Source: Oerskovia jenensis (lineage in GTDB: Bacteria; Actinomycetota; Actinomycetes; Actinomycetales; Cellulomonadaceae). Taken from it: DNA of 64,000 nucleotides. Made by a program: the position numbers and the translations under genes. Numbering within the stretch: position 1 is the stretch's first letter; the number at the start of each line of letters is the position of its first letter. The stretch spans positions 3,038,001 to 3,102,000 of the forward strand of contig NZ_JAFBBO010000001.1 in the NCBI RefSeq assembly GCF_016907235.1, read 5' to 3'. Shown piece by piece: positions 8,856 through 17,753 of the stretch. A model generated the notes under the pieces. It was not told the DNA's origin, searched no databases, and saw nothing but the letters and a program-made list of their open reading frames with translations.

Positions 8856-10154
8856 ATGCACGACTACGACGAGTACGAGCGGATCCTCGGAGATGCCGGG
8901 GAGACGACGCTCGAGGTGCTGCGCACCCTCGGGCTCCTTCTGGGTGCCGGTGAGTCGGAGACGGCGAGCCAGAAGGCGTGGGCGGCACGACGCCTCGGAG
9001 TCCCGCAGTCCGGGCTCGTGGCGGTCGACCACGTCGCGTCCATGACCGGGATCGCCGTCCTCGGACACGTGCTCGGCGACCGGATGCAGCGGCACGGCGT
9101 CACGGAGGTCGGAGGTCCGGGCGACGGGGAGCCGCCGACGTGGGCGCCGCTCCAGATCGGGACCGTCGCGGAGCACATGGTGCCCGCGCGGCTCGTCGCG
9201 TTCTTCCCGCCGGGCTCGCTCGCGCAGGTGCCGCTCTGCCTCGCGATCGACAACGCGTCCTACGCGCGCGAGCTCAAGGTCTACTCCCGCACCGAGGACC
9301 GGCCGCACGCCCAGGACGTCATGCATGAGCTGTTGGCGCTCGCCAAGGGTGAGCTCAACCCCTACCGCTCGCGGGTCCTCGAGGCCACCTTCGCCGAGCA
9401 CATGCTCCTTCTGTCGGTCTCGGCGGCCGAGCCCGTCGACCGCTCGACCCTGGTCCTGCCGGAGTCGCTCTGGCGCGAGGTCGACGTCTTCGTCGACGCC
9501 GCCACGTCCAAACGCGATCTCATGCGGAGCCTGGGGCTGGGGACGACCCGGGGGATGCTCCTCGCCGGGCCTCCCGGCGTCGGCAAGACGCACCTCGCGC
9601 GCGTCCTGGCGTCCGAGCTCCAGGGCGAGTTCACCGTGATCTTCGCGGACGCGGCCACGATGCGCAGCGCGATCCGCGACGTGTACGACGAGGGCGAGAC
9701 GTTCGGCCCGCTGGTCGTCATCCTCGAGGACGTGGACCTCATCATCGGCCACCGGAAGAAGGGGTCGAACCCCGAGGCGCTCGCGGACTTCCTCGGGGCG
9801 CTCGACGGGATCAAGCAGCTCTCCGACGTCTTCACCATCGCGACGACCAACGACCCCGGAGCGATCGACCCGGCGGCTCAGCGCACCGCACGCTTCGACA
9901 CGATCCTCACGCTACCCCGGCCGGGAGTCGCGGAGCGGGTCGCGATCCTGGAGCGGTACCTCGATCCGTTGGGGCTGGACCTCGATCTCGGCGCGACCGC
10001 GCGTCTCCTCGAGGGGTGCATGGGTTCGGACCTGCGGGAGGTCGCGCGTCGGGCCGTGCTCGAGCTGGGGACGTCGTTCGACGAGCGGGCTCTGCGGGAC
10101 GTCGCCACGTCGGGACGGTGGAAGCCTCAGGCGGACGTCGGTCAGTACCTCTGA
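8856..10154 (+). CDS. AAA+ ATPase of the CDC48/Bcs1-like type
   Basis: A 432-residue single-module AAA+ protein. The first ~215 residues show no motif I recognise. The ATPase core carries Walker A GPPGVGKT (residues 238-245), Walker B VVILEDVD, sensor-1 TTND and an arginine-finger-like RTARFD. ATG at 8856 follows GGGAG at proper spacing; the frame is open upstream to 8700 but that part is Pro/Arg-rich. It stands alone between a tRNA and lepB, so partner and substrate are unknown. A remodelling or unfolding role is inferred from fold only. Confidence 0.75.
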   Translation: MHDYDEYERILGDAGETTLEVLRTLGLLLGAGESETASQKAWAARRLGVPQSGLVAVDHVASMTGIAVLGHVLGDRMQRHGVTEVGGPGDGEPPTWAPLQIGTVAEHMVPARLVAFFPPGSLAQVPLCLAIDNASYARELKVYSRTEDRPHAQDVMHELLALAKGELNPYRSRVLEATFAEHMLLLSVSAAEPVDRSTLVLPESLWREVDVFVDAATSKRDLMRSLGLGTTRGMLLAGPPGVGKTHLARVLASELQGEFTVIFADAATMRSAIRDVYDEGETFGPLVVILEDVDLIIGHRKKGSNPEALADFLGALDGIKQLSDVFTIATTNDPGAIDPAAQRTARFDTILTLPRPGVAERVAILERYLDPLGLDLDLGATARLLEGCMGSDLREVARRAVLELGTSFDERALRDVATSGRWKPQADVGQYL

Positions 10155-10298
10155 CAGCGCCGTCGGACGCCGGCGGCGTCGTGCCGGGAGCCAATCACGT
10201 GCACCCAGGCGTCGCCGGGTGCCCTCGCGCCACCGCGACATGTCCGGTCCGCCCGAGATGAACCGGCCGGTTCGGCCCATCGGTGGAAGAGTGTCTCC

Positions 10299-11195
10299 GT
10301 GACCTCGAACGACGCAGACAGCGCAGACGACCAGCCGAGACCGTCCGGTGCGTTCGCCGCAGCCCCCGACGTCGACTCGGTCTTCCCTGCGCGTCCCGCG
10401 CCGGCCCCCGGCGAGGACGCGCGGGGCGGGGCGACGTCCGGCGACCGGGCTGCCCCGGCCGAACCGAGCGACCCAGCAACCCCGGCCACCCCAGCCCCGG
10501 ACACCGACGACACCCCTGCCCCCACCAGGAGCCGCTGGTCTTTCGCGCGCGAGGTCGGCATCATCGTCGTCGCCGCGCTGATCATCTCGTTCCTCATCAA
10601 GACGTTCCTGGTCCAGCCGTTCGTCATCCCCAGCGAGTCGATGGAGGACACGCTCATCAAGGACGACCGGGTCCTGGCCTCGCGCCTGGTCCCGCGGTTC
10701 CTCGACGTGCACCGCGGCGACGTCGTGGTCTTCAAGGACCCGGGCGGCTGGCTCGCGAGCCAGCCGCAGAACGAGTCGACGGGGCTGGTCAAGGCGGGGG
10801 AGACGTTCCTGACGTTCATCGGCATCCGTCCGGTGGACGCGAACGAGCACCTCATCAAGCGGGTCATCGGCCTGCCGGGCGACCACGTGACGTGTTGCGA
10901 CGCGCAGGGTCGGGTCTCGGTCAACGGTGTGCCGATCGACGAGACGTACATCAAGCCGGGCTCGGCCCCGAGCGAGATCCCGTTCGACGTGACGGTCCCG
11001 GAGGGGTACCTGTTCGTCCTGGGCGACAACCGCCAGAACTCGGGCGACTCGCGCTACAACACCGACAAGAAGGGGAAGGGTTTCGTGCCCATGGACAACG
11101 TCGTGGGCACCGCGGTCGCGAAGGTGTGGCCGCTCGACCGGGCCGCGTTGATGCGCAACCCGGGCAGCGTCTTCGAGGACGTCCCGGAGCCCTGA
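10299..11195 (+). CDS. lepB: Signal peptidase I
   Basis: A 298-residue S26 membrane peptidase that cleaves signal peptides of secreted proteins. The N-terminal ~80 residues are an acidic Pro/Ala-rich cytoplasmic tail, followed by one transmembrane helix (~84-104). Box B PSESMEDTL places the catalytic Ser at 114, HLIKRVIGLPGD gives the general-base Lys187, and GYLFVLGDNRQNSGDSR is box E. The GTG start follows GGTGGAAGA. The long disordered tail is usual in actinobacteria. Confidence 0.93.
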   Translation: MTSNDADSADDQPRPSGAFAAAPDVDSVFPARPAPAPGEDARGGATSGDRAAPAEPSDPATPATPAPDTDDTPAPTRSRWSFAREVGIIVVAALIISFLIKTFLVQPFVIPSESMEDTLIKDDRVLASRLVPRFLDVHRGDVVVFKDPGGWLASQPQNESTGLVKAGETFLTFIGIRPVDANEHLIKRVIGLPGDHVTCCDAQGRVSVNGVPIDETYIKPGSAPSEIPFDVTVPEGYLFVLGDNRQNSGDSRYNTDKKGKGFVPMDNVVGTAVAKVWPLDRAALMRNPGSVFEDVPEP

Positions 11196-11288
11196 GCGGA
11201 GGCGCCCGCACGACGACCACGCCGCCCGGGCGCTCCGGCTTCACCTCCTCTAGCGTGGGGGCACTGGCCGCTCGTGGAAGGACTGCTC

Positions 11289-12494
11289 GTGTCGTGGATC
11301 TCGGACCGACCTGTCGGAGGACTGCGTCGCGCGGCGCTCGGTGCGGTGGCCGTGGTGGGTGCGCTGGCGGTGGTCGCGGGATGCACGGGGTCGCCCGCGC
11401 CGGACCCTGGCCCGACGCCGGAGCGTCCCTCCGCGACAGACTCGTCGTCGGAGAGCCCCACGCCCCCACCCAGCCCGACGCCCACCCCGACCCCCACCCC
11501 GACGCGTGCCGCGTCGAACGTGCCGATGACGAAGCTCGCCCCGGGGCAGGCGCCTCCGCAGTTCGTCATCTTCTCGTTCGACGGCGCCGGGTGGCACGAC
11601 CGCTGGACCGAGTTCCGTGAGGCCGCGGCGCAGGTGAACGCGCGGTTCACGGGGTTCCTCACGGGCATCTACCTCCTCACGGACGACCACCGCGACGCCT
11701 ATACGGGGCCGGGGCACCCGACGGGCAAGGCGTCGGTGAGCTTCGGCGGTGATGCCGCCACCGTGACGACGCTCGTGGGCGACCTCAACGCGGCGTGGAT
11801 GGAGGGGCACGAGATCGGGACGCACTACAACGGTCACTTCTGCGCGGACAACCCGCCGGGCGGGGCGTCGTGGTCGACGGCCGACTGGAACAGCGAGCTC
11901 GACCAGTTCTTCGGGTTCTGGAACGGATGGCAGGAGATCGACGGCCTGCAGGGCACACCGCCGCTCGCGATCCCGGCGTCCGAGGTCAAGGGTGGCCGGA
12001 CGCCGTGCCTCGAGGGGAACTGGGACCAGATCGCCCCGGCGTGGGCCGCGCACGGGCTGACCTACGACTCGTCGATCCCGGGCAGCGGCATCGCGTGGCC
12101 CAAGCAGGAGTACGGCGTGTGGGAGTTCCGCATGCAGACGACGAGCTCCCCGACGCTGGGCAGCGTCATGGCCATGGACTACAACTTCTGGTACAAGTTC
12201 AACAAGGCGAAGAACCAGCCCGAGCGGGCCCCGGAGATCCAGGCCGCGGTCCTGGAGACGTACCGCCACATGTACTCGGCGGCGTTCACCGGCAACCGGG
12301 CGCCGGTGCTCGTGGCGAACCACTTCAACCAGTGGAGCGGCAACGCGTTCAACCCTGCCGCGAAGGAGTTCATGCTCGAGACGTGCGGCAAGCCGGAGAC
12401 CATCTGTGCGACGTACCAGGACGTCATCGCCTGGATGAACCTGCAGGACCCGGCGGTGCTCGCCGAGCTCCAGGCGCGCCCGGCGGTGTACTGA
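11289..12494 (+). CDS. Polysaccharide deacetylase-like lipoprotein
   Basis: A 401-residue secreted lipoprotein: signal peptide with VVAGC (Cys32), then a Ser/Pro/Thr-rich linker with a (PT)n tract (~50-75), then a NodB-like fold. FSFDGAGWHDR carries the catalytic Asp and GHEIGTHYNGHF the metal-binding histidines; VLVANHFNQW is near the C terminus. GTG at 11289 is chosen because GAAGGA lies 6 nt upstream; another GTG is five codons earlier. It probably deacetylates cell-wall or extracellular glycans; substrate is unknown. The next gene begins 3 nt after its stop. Confidence 0.8.
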   Translation: MSWISDRPVGGLRRAALGAVAVVGALAVVAGCTGSPAPDPGPTPERPSATDSSSESPTPPPSPTPTPTPTPTRAASNVPMTKLAPGQAPPQFVIFSFDGAGWHDRWTEFREAAAQVNARFTGFLTGIYLLTDDHRDAYTGPGHPTGKASVSFGGDAATVTTLVGDLNAAWMEGHEIGTHYNGHFCADNPPGGASWSTADWNSELDQFFGFWNGWQEIDGLQGTPPLAIPASEVKGGRTPCLEGNWDQIAPAWAAHGLTYDSSIPGSGIAWPKQEYGVWEFRMQTTSSPTLGSVMAMDYNFWYKFNKAKNQPERAPEIQAAVLETYRHMYSAAFTGNRAPVLVANHFNQWSGNAFNPAAKEFMLETCGKPETICATYQDVIAWMNLQDPAVLAELQARPAVY

Positions 12495-12497
12495 GCC

Positions 12498-12965
12498 GTG
12501 GTCACGAGCGCGGGGCTCCTGCTCTACCGGGTCGCGGACGACGGCGCGTTCGAGGCGTTGCTCGGCCACATGGGCGGGCCGTTGTGGGCACGCAAGGACG
12601 AGCGTGCGTGGACGATCCCCAAGGGCGAGCACGCGGCCGACGAGGACCCGCACGACGCTGCGGTGCGCGAGTTCACCGAGGAGCTGGGATCGTCGCCGCC
12701 CGACGGCCCCGAGGTCGACCTGGGCGAGATCCGGCAGCGCGGGGGCAAGACGGTCCGGGCGTGGGCGCGCCGGGCCGACTTCGACGTGAGCACCGCGGTG
12801 AGCAACACGTTCGAGATGGAGTGGCCGCCGCGCTCGGGGCGCCGGGCGAGGTTCCCGGAGCTGGACCGCGTGGAGTGGGTGCCGCTCGCGCGGGCGCGCG
12901 ACCTGGTGGTCGCGGGTCAGGTGGCCCTGCTGGACCGCCTCGAGGAGGCGCTCATAGAGCCCTGA
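12498..12965 (+). CDS. Nudix hydrolase
   Basis: A 155-residue protein hydrolysing nucleoside diphosphates linked to another moiety. The Nudix box is complete: G at residue ~43 of GEHAADED, then REFTEELG with the metal-binding glutamates. The WTIPKGEH lead-in is typical of the NTP pyrophosphohydrolase/diadenosine-polyphosphate subgroup. GTG at 12498 is 3 nt after the deacetylase stop, so it is probably translated from the same mRNA although functions differ. Confidence 0.88.
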   Translation: MVTSAGLLLYRVADDGAFEALLGHMGGPLWARKDERAWTIPKGEHAADEDPHDAAVREFTEELGSSPPDGPEVDLGEIRQRGGKTVRAWARRADFDVSTAVSNTFEMEWPPRSGRRARFPELDRVEWVPLARARDLVVAGQVALLDRLEEALIEP

Positions 12966-12967
12966 CG

Positions 12968-13046
12968 TGCCCGACGACGGAGCGCGCCCCGGGCGACCAC
13001 CTCTCTGTCGGGAGGTGTCGCCCGGGGCGCGCGGCGCCGTCGGGCA
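12968..13046. terminator. Nested hairpin terminator between Nudix and aztD-like genes
   Basis: An inner stem of about 21 bp with one bulge (12982-13003 with 13012-13032) is enclosed by an outer pair of the dispersed TGCCCGACG motif and its complement. The genes on each side converge on it. Confidence 0.7.
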
Positions 13047-13069
13047 GGGAGGGCCCGGGAGGGCGGGGC

Positions 13070-14344
13070 CTACTCCGGGAGGCCCGTGACGCCCGTCAGC
13101 TCGTTGGGGACGACGTCGAGCGTGGTGCTCGCGTAGACCTCGCCCGACTCGACGTCGACCGCGTGCACGGCCTTCGTCGCGGGGTCGGTGACGTACGCGG
13201 TGTGGTCGAGCACGAAGAGCGTGGGTCGCGGGGCCTGCCAGTCGTCGGGCTCGGTCCAGGCGCCCGTCACGGCGATGGTGCGGGTGATCGCGCCCGTGGC
13301 GGGGTCGATGACGCGTAGCTCCCCGTCGGTCCCGAGGACCAGGGCCTCACCGTGCGGGCCGCGGCCGAGCGAGCGGAACGAGTAGCTCGCGCCCGTCTCG
13401 ACCAGGGTGATCTGCTGGGACACGGTGTCCACGAGCGAGACGCGGGTGGGGCGTTCGAGCTCGGCGTCGGGGTCGGTCTTGTAGTCGCCCAGGACGACCG
13501 GGGACTCCTCGGACCCGGCCTGGTTGCCGATGCGGCCGTAGGCGTCGGCCGACGCGATCTTGGTCAGCTCGCCGCCTGCGTAGACGACCACGCCGTCCTG
13601 GCAGCCCACGACCACGGCCTCGTCGGACGCGACGGCCTCGCCGTGCACTCCCGGGCAGGCGTCGGTGCGCGCGATCTCGTGGCGCGCGCTGTCGAGGACG
13701 ACGACGCTCGACCGGGCGTCCTCGGTGCCGTCGGTGACCAGCAGGTTCCCGTTCTCGAGCTCGACCGCGACGCCGTGGTGCGGCGACGGGGTCGTGTACG
13801 TGGTGGTCTTCGGCGTGCCGTCGGCGAGGTCGTGGGGGTCGAACGACTCGACGAGCCCCGAGCCGTCGTTGAACAGGACCGTGCGGCCCGCGTGGCGGAC
13901 CACGTGCCCGGGGTGGTTCGCGGCGAACTCGACCGTCGTGAAGGCCGGGTCGGACGTGTAGAAGTGCGAGTGGTTGCCGTGCGGCTCGCCCCACGTACCG
14001 AGGTCGAGGACGCGGAACGCGTCGCCCGCGGAGACGATCACGTGGCGCTCGTCCCCCGCGGGGTTGAGGCGCGTGAAGCCGTCGACGGGCAGGTCGGCGA
14101 CCTGTTCGAGGCTCGTGCCGTCGAGGACGACGACGCCCCCGTCGTAGGTCAGGGCGATGCGCGGGGTGTCGGTCGCGGCCTCGGTCCCGTGGCCGCCCTC
14201 CTCGTGCTCGTCGTGCTCGTGGTCGTGCTCGGTGGCGTCGGAGGCGGCCGGGCCGGCCTCGCCCGTGGCGCAGCCGGCGAGGACGACGGCGGGCAGGGCG
14301 AGGGCGATCCCCAGGGCGAGGCTGCGGTGTCTGGTGCTGGTCAT
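13070..14344 (-). CDS. aztD: AztD-like periplasmic zinc metallochaperone lipoprotein
   Basis: A 424-residue secreted lipoprotein (VLAGC, Cys25). A His/Glu-rich tract DHEHDEHEEGGHG follows at ~40-53, then a seven-bladed propeller-like repeat domain with GEPHGNHSHFYTSDP and PGHVVRHAGRTVLF, matching AztD proteins that hand zinc to the AztC binding protein. The aztABC transporter genes are not adjacent. ATG at 14344 is followed directly by the signal peptide. A candidate Zur box at 14434-14458 lies ~90 nt upstream, consistent with zinc-limitation control. Confidence 0.78.
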   Translation of the reverse strand: MTSTRHRSLALGIALALPAVVLAGCATGEAGPAASDATEHDHEHDEHEEGGHGTEAATDTPRIALTYDGGVVVLDGTSLEQVADLPVDGFTRLNPAGDERHVIVSAGDAFRVLDLGTWGEPHGNHSHFYTSDPAFTTVEFAANHPGHVVRHAGRTVLFNDGSGLVESFDPHDLADGTPKTTTYTTPSPHHGVAVELENGNLLVTDGTEDARSSVVVLDSARHEIARTDACPGVHGEAVASDEAVVVGCQDGVVVYAGGELTKIASADAYGRIGNQAGSEESPVVLGDYKTDPDAELERPTRVSLVDTVSQQITLVETGASYSFRSLGRGPHGEALVLGTDGELRVIDPATGAITRTIAVTGAWTEPDDWQAPRPTLFVLDHTAYVTDPATKAVHAVDVESGEVYASTTLDVVPNELTGVTGLPE

Positions 14345-14433
14345 GGCGTCACGGGACCCGGACGGGTCCCACCGTCCTTCCGGTAGGTGGGTGGGTTCCG
14401 TCGCAGGAGCGGCGGACCTCGCCCACCGTAGCA

Positions 14434-14458
14434 GAGAATGAGAACCACTATCATTATC
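14434..14458. promoter_or_regulatory. Candidate Zur box
   Basis: On the minus strand it reads GATAATGATAGTGG followed by TTCTCATTCTC, close to Fur/Zur 7-1-7 elements (TGATAATGATTATCA type). It is an AT-rich island in very GC-rich DNA and precedes the zinc metallochaperone gene. Confidence 0.65.
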
Positions 14459-14463
14459 GTTCC

Positions 14464-14516
14464 GGAGGAGGGCAGGTGCGCCGGCGGGACCGTGCCCGGC
14501 GCACCTGCCCTCCTCC
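14464..14516. terminator. Long hairpin terminator after ABC-2 permease operon
   Basis: A perfect 21-bp stem (14464-14484 with 14496-14516) and 11-nt loop sit 3 nt beyond the stop of the minus-strand permease and next to the Zur box. Confidence 0.75.
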
Positions 14517-14519
14517 CGC

Positions 14520-15269
14520 CTAGGCGTCGCGTGCGACGAACCGCCACGACCCGGCCCCGCCGACCACGACCACCCAGGCGAGCGCGACGATCGTCGCCGT
14601 CGGGCCCTCGAGCGTGCTCGGACCCGCGTCGAACCAGGCCGTCGCGGCACGGTCGGGCAACCAGCGGGCCAGCTCGGTCGCACCCGCCAGCAGCGGGGAC
14701 ACGACGAGGACCAGCGCGAGGACGCCGACCAACGAGGGCACGAGGTGACGAGCGACCAACGCGACCGCGTGAGCGAGCACCCCGATCAGGACCAGGTAGG
14801 CCACTGCCCCCAGCAGCGGGCCCGCTCCCGCGCCGTCCGTCACGACGGACGCGTCGAGGAGACGCTGCGTGACCGCGGCCGCGGCCAGGCACGCGCCGAG
14901 CGTCACGGTCGCGGTGAGCGCGACCACCCCCGTCGCCGCGATGGTCTTGCCCACGACGAGCAGGCCCCGCCGCGGCACCGCGGCCAGGGTCGTGGCGACC
15001 TGACGACCGGCGTGCTCCTGGGAGACCGCGAGCACCCCGACCAGCACGAGACCCGCCACGACGAACGGCACCGTCCGGAGCGTGACGTCGACCGCGCCGA
15101 CAGGGAGGTCGTGGTCGGCGGCCGCGGCCGCCTGTGCGGCGGCGATCAGGGCGCCGACCACGGCGGTCCCGGCCACCGCGAGGACCGTGACGGGCAGCGT
15201 CCGGAGCTTGTCGAGCTCCGCCGCGACGACGGACGGCAGTCCCACGGTCCGCCCGGCCGCGGCCCTCAC
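14520..15269 (-). CDS. ABC-2-type transporter permease (second subunit)
   Basis: A 249-residue membrane protein with about six hydrophobic helices. It starts ELDKLRTLPVTVLAV, the usual N-terminal pattern of ABC-2 permeases that begin with a short amphipathic segment. GTG at 15269 overlaps the upstream permease stop (GTGA). Third gene of the ATPase-permease-permease operon. It is clearly a sequence relative of the permease just upstream, suggesting a heterodimeric channel. Confidence 0.8.
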   Translation of the reverse strand: MRAAAGRTVGLPSVVAAELDKLRTLPVTVLAVAGTAVVGALIAAAQAAAAADHDLPVGAVDVTLRTVPFVVAGLVLVGVLAVSQEHAGRQVATTLAAVPRRGLLVVGKTIAATGVVALTATVTLGACLAAAAVTQRLLDASVVTDGAGAGPLLGAVAYLVLIGVLAHAVALVARHLVPSLVGVLALVLVVSPLLAGATELARWLPDRAATAWFDAGPSTLEGPTATIVALAWVVVVGGAGSWRFVARDA

Positions 15270-16054
15270 GCGTCCCGCCGCGAGAACACGGCGGTCGCGA
15301 CCACGAGCAGCGCCACGGCCCACCCGGTCATGACGAGGGCGCCGGGCACGGCGGCCAGCCCGCCGGTGACCGTGTCGACGTCCCCGAAGAGCCTGCGGCC
15401 GGCCATGTCCGGGAGCCAGTGCGCGAGCGGTGTGAGGTTCGTGAGCAGGAGCGACACCGACACCAGCGAGCTGTTGACCACCAGCACCAGGAGCGGGACG
15501 ACCCCGCTGCGCGTGAAGACCGTGACGGACAGGGCCAGGAGCGCCGTCAGGGTCCAGTAGAGCGCGGCGCCGAGGCACCGCCCGACGGCCTCGTCGACCG
15601 CGACCGTCGAGGTCGCGGCCTCGCCGATGATCGTCTCGGCGAGAGCGACGCTCGCCGGGATCGCCACCGCCGCCGTCGCGAGGACGAGCAGGACGACCAC
15701 AGCCGCCTTCGCGAGCAGCGCGCCGACGCGCCGCGGGACGGCGACGAGCGTCGTGCCGATCTGCCGCCCGCCTCCGGCGTCCGGGCTGTTCGCGGTGAAC
15801 TCGCTGCTCATCGCGACCACCCCGATCACGACCGCACCCACGGTCCCGATCGGCATGGAGGCGAACGCGGTGTCGAACGCCGAACCGTACCCCGCGTCCT
15901 CGGGGCGCCCGGCGACGAGCGCGTCGCGGACACCGACCGAGTTGAGCAGGGTCAGGGCGGCCGTGCCGAGGACGGCGACCGCCGCCCCGACCCACACCGC
16001 GGGCAGGGTCACGGCCTTGTGGAGCTCGGCGGCGAACACGTGCCACGCCCTCAT
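15266..16054 (-). CDS. ABC-2-type transporter permease (first subunit)
   Basis: A 262-residue membrane protein with about six helices; it opens with MRAWHVFAAELHKAVTLPAVW and ends in a short charged tail. It contains SSEFTANSPDAGGGRQIGTTLVAVPRR, the cytoplasmic loop typical of the family. ATG overlaps the stop of the ATPase gene (ATGA) and its own stop overlaps the next permease, so the three are translationally coupled. Confidence 0.82.
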   Translation of the reverse strand: MRAWHVFAAELHKAVTLPAVWVGAAVAVLGTAALTLLNSVGVRDALVAGRPEDAGYGSAFDTAFASMPIGTVGAVVIGVVAMSSEFTANSPDAGGGRQIGTTLVAVPRRVGALLAKAAVVVLLVLATAAVAIPASVALAETIIGEAATSTVAVDEAVGRCLGAALYWTLTALLALSVTVFTRSGVVPLLVLVVNSSLVSVSLLLTNLTPLAHWLPDMAGRRLFGDVDTVTGGLAAVPGALVMTGWAVALLVVATAVFSRRDA

Positions 16055-16764
16055 CGAACCGACTCCCGGCCGTCGCTCGTGAGCGCGAAGAACGCGTCCT
16101 CGAGGGTGTCGTAGCGGCGGGTGACCTCGTCGAGCGTGCCGTCCGCGACGACCCGGCCGCGGGCGATGATCACCAGGTCGTCGGCGATGTCGGCCACCTC
16201 GCCCATGAAGTGGCTCGACAGCAGGACCGTGCCGCCCGCGTCCGCGTGGGCGCGGAGCAGACCGCGGATCCACCGGATCCCCTCGGGGTCGAGACCGTTG
16301 ACGGGCTCGTCGAGCACCAGGGCCTCGGGCTCGCCCAGCAGCGCGCACGCGAGCCCCAGGCGTTGGCCCATGCCCAGGGAGTAGCGCCCCACCCGGGTCC
16401 GTGCCGACGCCGTGAGCCCGACCTGGTCGAGCACGGCGTCCACGCGCCGCTGCGAGATCCCGTTGCTGCGCGCGACCCACGAGAGGTGGTTGCGGGCCGT
16501 GCGGGAGCGGTGCGCCCCGGAGCCGTCGAGCATCGACCCGAGGGTGCGCAGCGGGTCGTCCAGCGACCGGTAGGGCCGGCCCCCGACGAGGGCGCGCCCC
16601 TCGTCGGCGCGGTCCAGGCCGAGGAGGATGCGCAGGGTGGAGGACTTGCCCGCGCCGTTCGGCCCGAGGAACGCGGTCACCCGGCCGGGGCGGGCCTCGA
16701 AGCCGACGTGGTCGAGGACGGTGCGGGGGCCGTGGCGTTTGACGAGGTGCTCGATCTTCAACAT
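16051..16764 (-). CDS. ABC transporter ATP-binding protein
   Basis: An ATPase of 237 residues from ATG 16764; a GTG two codons earlier is possible. Walker [11 protein letters not shown]-loop region, signature YSLGMGQRLGLA, Walker B ALVLDEPVNGLDPEG and the H-loop SSHF are all present. Drives the two ABC-2 permeases downstream. Divergent from the histidine kinase gene; this arrangement suggests the two-component system regulates the exporter, as in many antimicrobial-peptide resistance modules, though no substrate is visible. Confidence 0.88.
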   Translation of the reverse strand: MLKIEHLVKRHGPRTVLDHVGFEARPGRVTAFLGPNGAGKSSTLRILLGLDRADEGRALVGGRPYRSLDDPLRTLGSMLDGSGAHRSRTARNHLSWVARSNGISQRRVDAVLDQVGLTASARTRVGRYSLGMGQRLGLACALLGEPEALVLDEPVNGLDPEGIRWIRGLLRAHADAGGTVLLSSHFMGEVADIADDLVIIARGRVVADGTLDEVTRRYDTLEDAFFALTSDGRESVR

Positions 16765-16882
16765 GCCCACAGTCCAGCCGCCGGGGGCGCGCAGGGCATC
16801 GGGCCGGAGGCCGGACCTGCGGCTCGGCGTCCGACCCCGGTCCCTCGGACCGTGGTCCGATGTGCAGGCCGTGCCGGGTCCC

Positions 16883-16888
16883 TAGACT
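16883..16888 (+). promoter_or_regulatory. -10 hexamer of histidine kinase gene (leaderless)
   Basis: TAGACT, 7 nt before the GTG at 16896, with no ribosome binding site between. Confidence 0.6.
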
Positions 16889-16895
16889 CCGGTGG

Positions 16896-17753
16896 GTGGA
16901 GACGACCGCCCGACCCGTGCTGCGATCTCGCGCGTGGCCGATCGCCGGTGGCCTCGTGGGCGCCCTCGTGATCGGCCTCGCGACCCTCGGCGTCGACCGC
17001 CCCGTGACGGCCCTCGTCGTCCTGCTGGTCGCGACCGCGGTGACGGCGGGCGTGCTGGCGTGGGCCCTGGTCCGCTCCCGGCGCGAGCGCCGCGCGTACG
17101 AGGAGGACCTGACGGGCTGGGCCGCCGAGCGGGCCGCGCAGGCCGAGCGGCTGCGCATCGCGCGCGACCTGCACGACCTCGCCTCGCACGGCCTGGGGCT
17201 GATCACGGTGCGCGCCGCGTCGGCGCGGACCGTCTCGGGGCCGGACGGCGACGCCGAGCGGTCGCGTGCTCTCGCCGACATCGAGCGCGCGGGCCGGGAC
17301 GCGACCACGGAGCTGCGCAGGATGCTCGGCGTGCTGCGCAGCCCGGGGGACGACGCCCCGCTGCGTCCCGCCGAGACGCTCGACGACCTGCCGCGCATCG
17401 TCGAGGCCGCCCGGACCGGGGGCCTGGCCGTCACGCTCGACGCCGAGGACCTCGCGGTGCCTGCCGGGACGGCGCTCGGCGTGTGCGCGGTCGTCCGCGA
17501 ATCTCTCGCGAACGTCCTGCGGCACGCAGGCCCGACCCGGGCCCGGGTCGTCCTCGGCCGCGACGCCGCGGGGCTGCGGCTGGTCGTCGAGGACGAGGGG
17601 CCGGTCGCCGGGTGGGCGCCGCACCCGGGGGCGGGCGTGGGGCTCGCGGGCCTGCGCGAACGGGTCGCGACGCTCGGCGGGTCCCTCGTCGCCGGCCCGT
17701 GCGGACAGGGGTTTCGCGTGAGCGTCGCCCTGCCGGACGGAGGGCGGTCGTGA
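16896..17753 (+). CDS. Sensor histidine kinase (HisKA_3/LuxR-partner type)
   Basis: A 285-residue kinase with two adjacent transmembrane helices (~15-58) and almost no extracellular loop, as in intramembrane-sensing kinases. The dimerisation/phosphoacceptor motif RIARDLHDLASHGL holds His93. The HATPase domain has the N box ESLANVLRHA and G boxes VEDEGP and GVGLAGLRERV. The GTG at 16896 is set by the leaderless promoter. Its stop overlaps the response regulator start. Likely senses envelope stress or the substrate of the divergent ABC exporter (inference). Confidence 0.88.
   Translation: METTARPVLRSRAWPIAGGLVGALVIGLATLGVDRPVTALVVLLVATAVTAGVLAWALVRSRRERRAYEEDLTGWAAERAAQAERLRIARDLHDLASHGLGLITVRAASARTVSGPDGDAERSRALADIERAGRDATTELRRMLGVLRSPGDDAPLRPAETLDDLPRIVEAARTGGLAVTLDAEDLAVPAGTALGVCAVVRESLANVLRHAGPTRARVVLGRDAAGLRLVVEDEGPVAGWAPHPGAGVGLAGLRERVATLGGSLVAGPCGQGFRVSVALPDGGRS

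Noticed and set aside
8322-9752. Minus-strand frame across tRNA-Ser and the AAA+ gene
   Set aside because: It spans a tRNA and opposes a clear Walker A/B protein.
10163-10190. Extra copy of the dispersed motif after the AAA+ gene
   Set aside because: GCCGTCGGACGCC differs from the motif core; composition alone can explain it.
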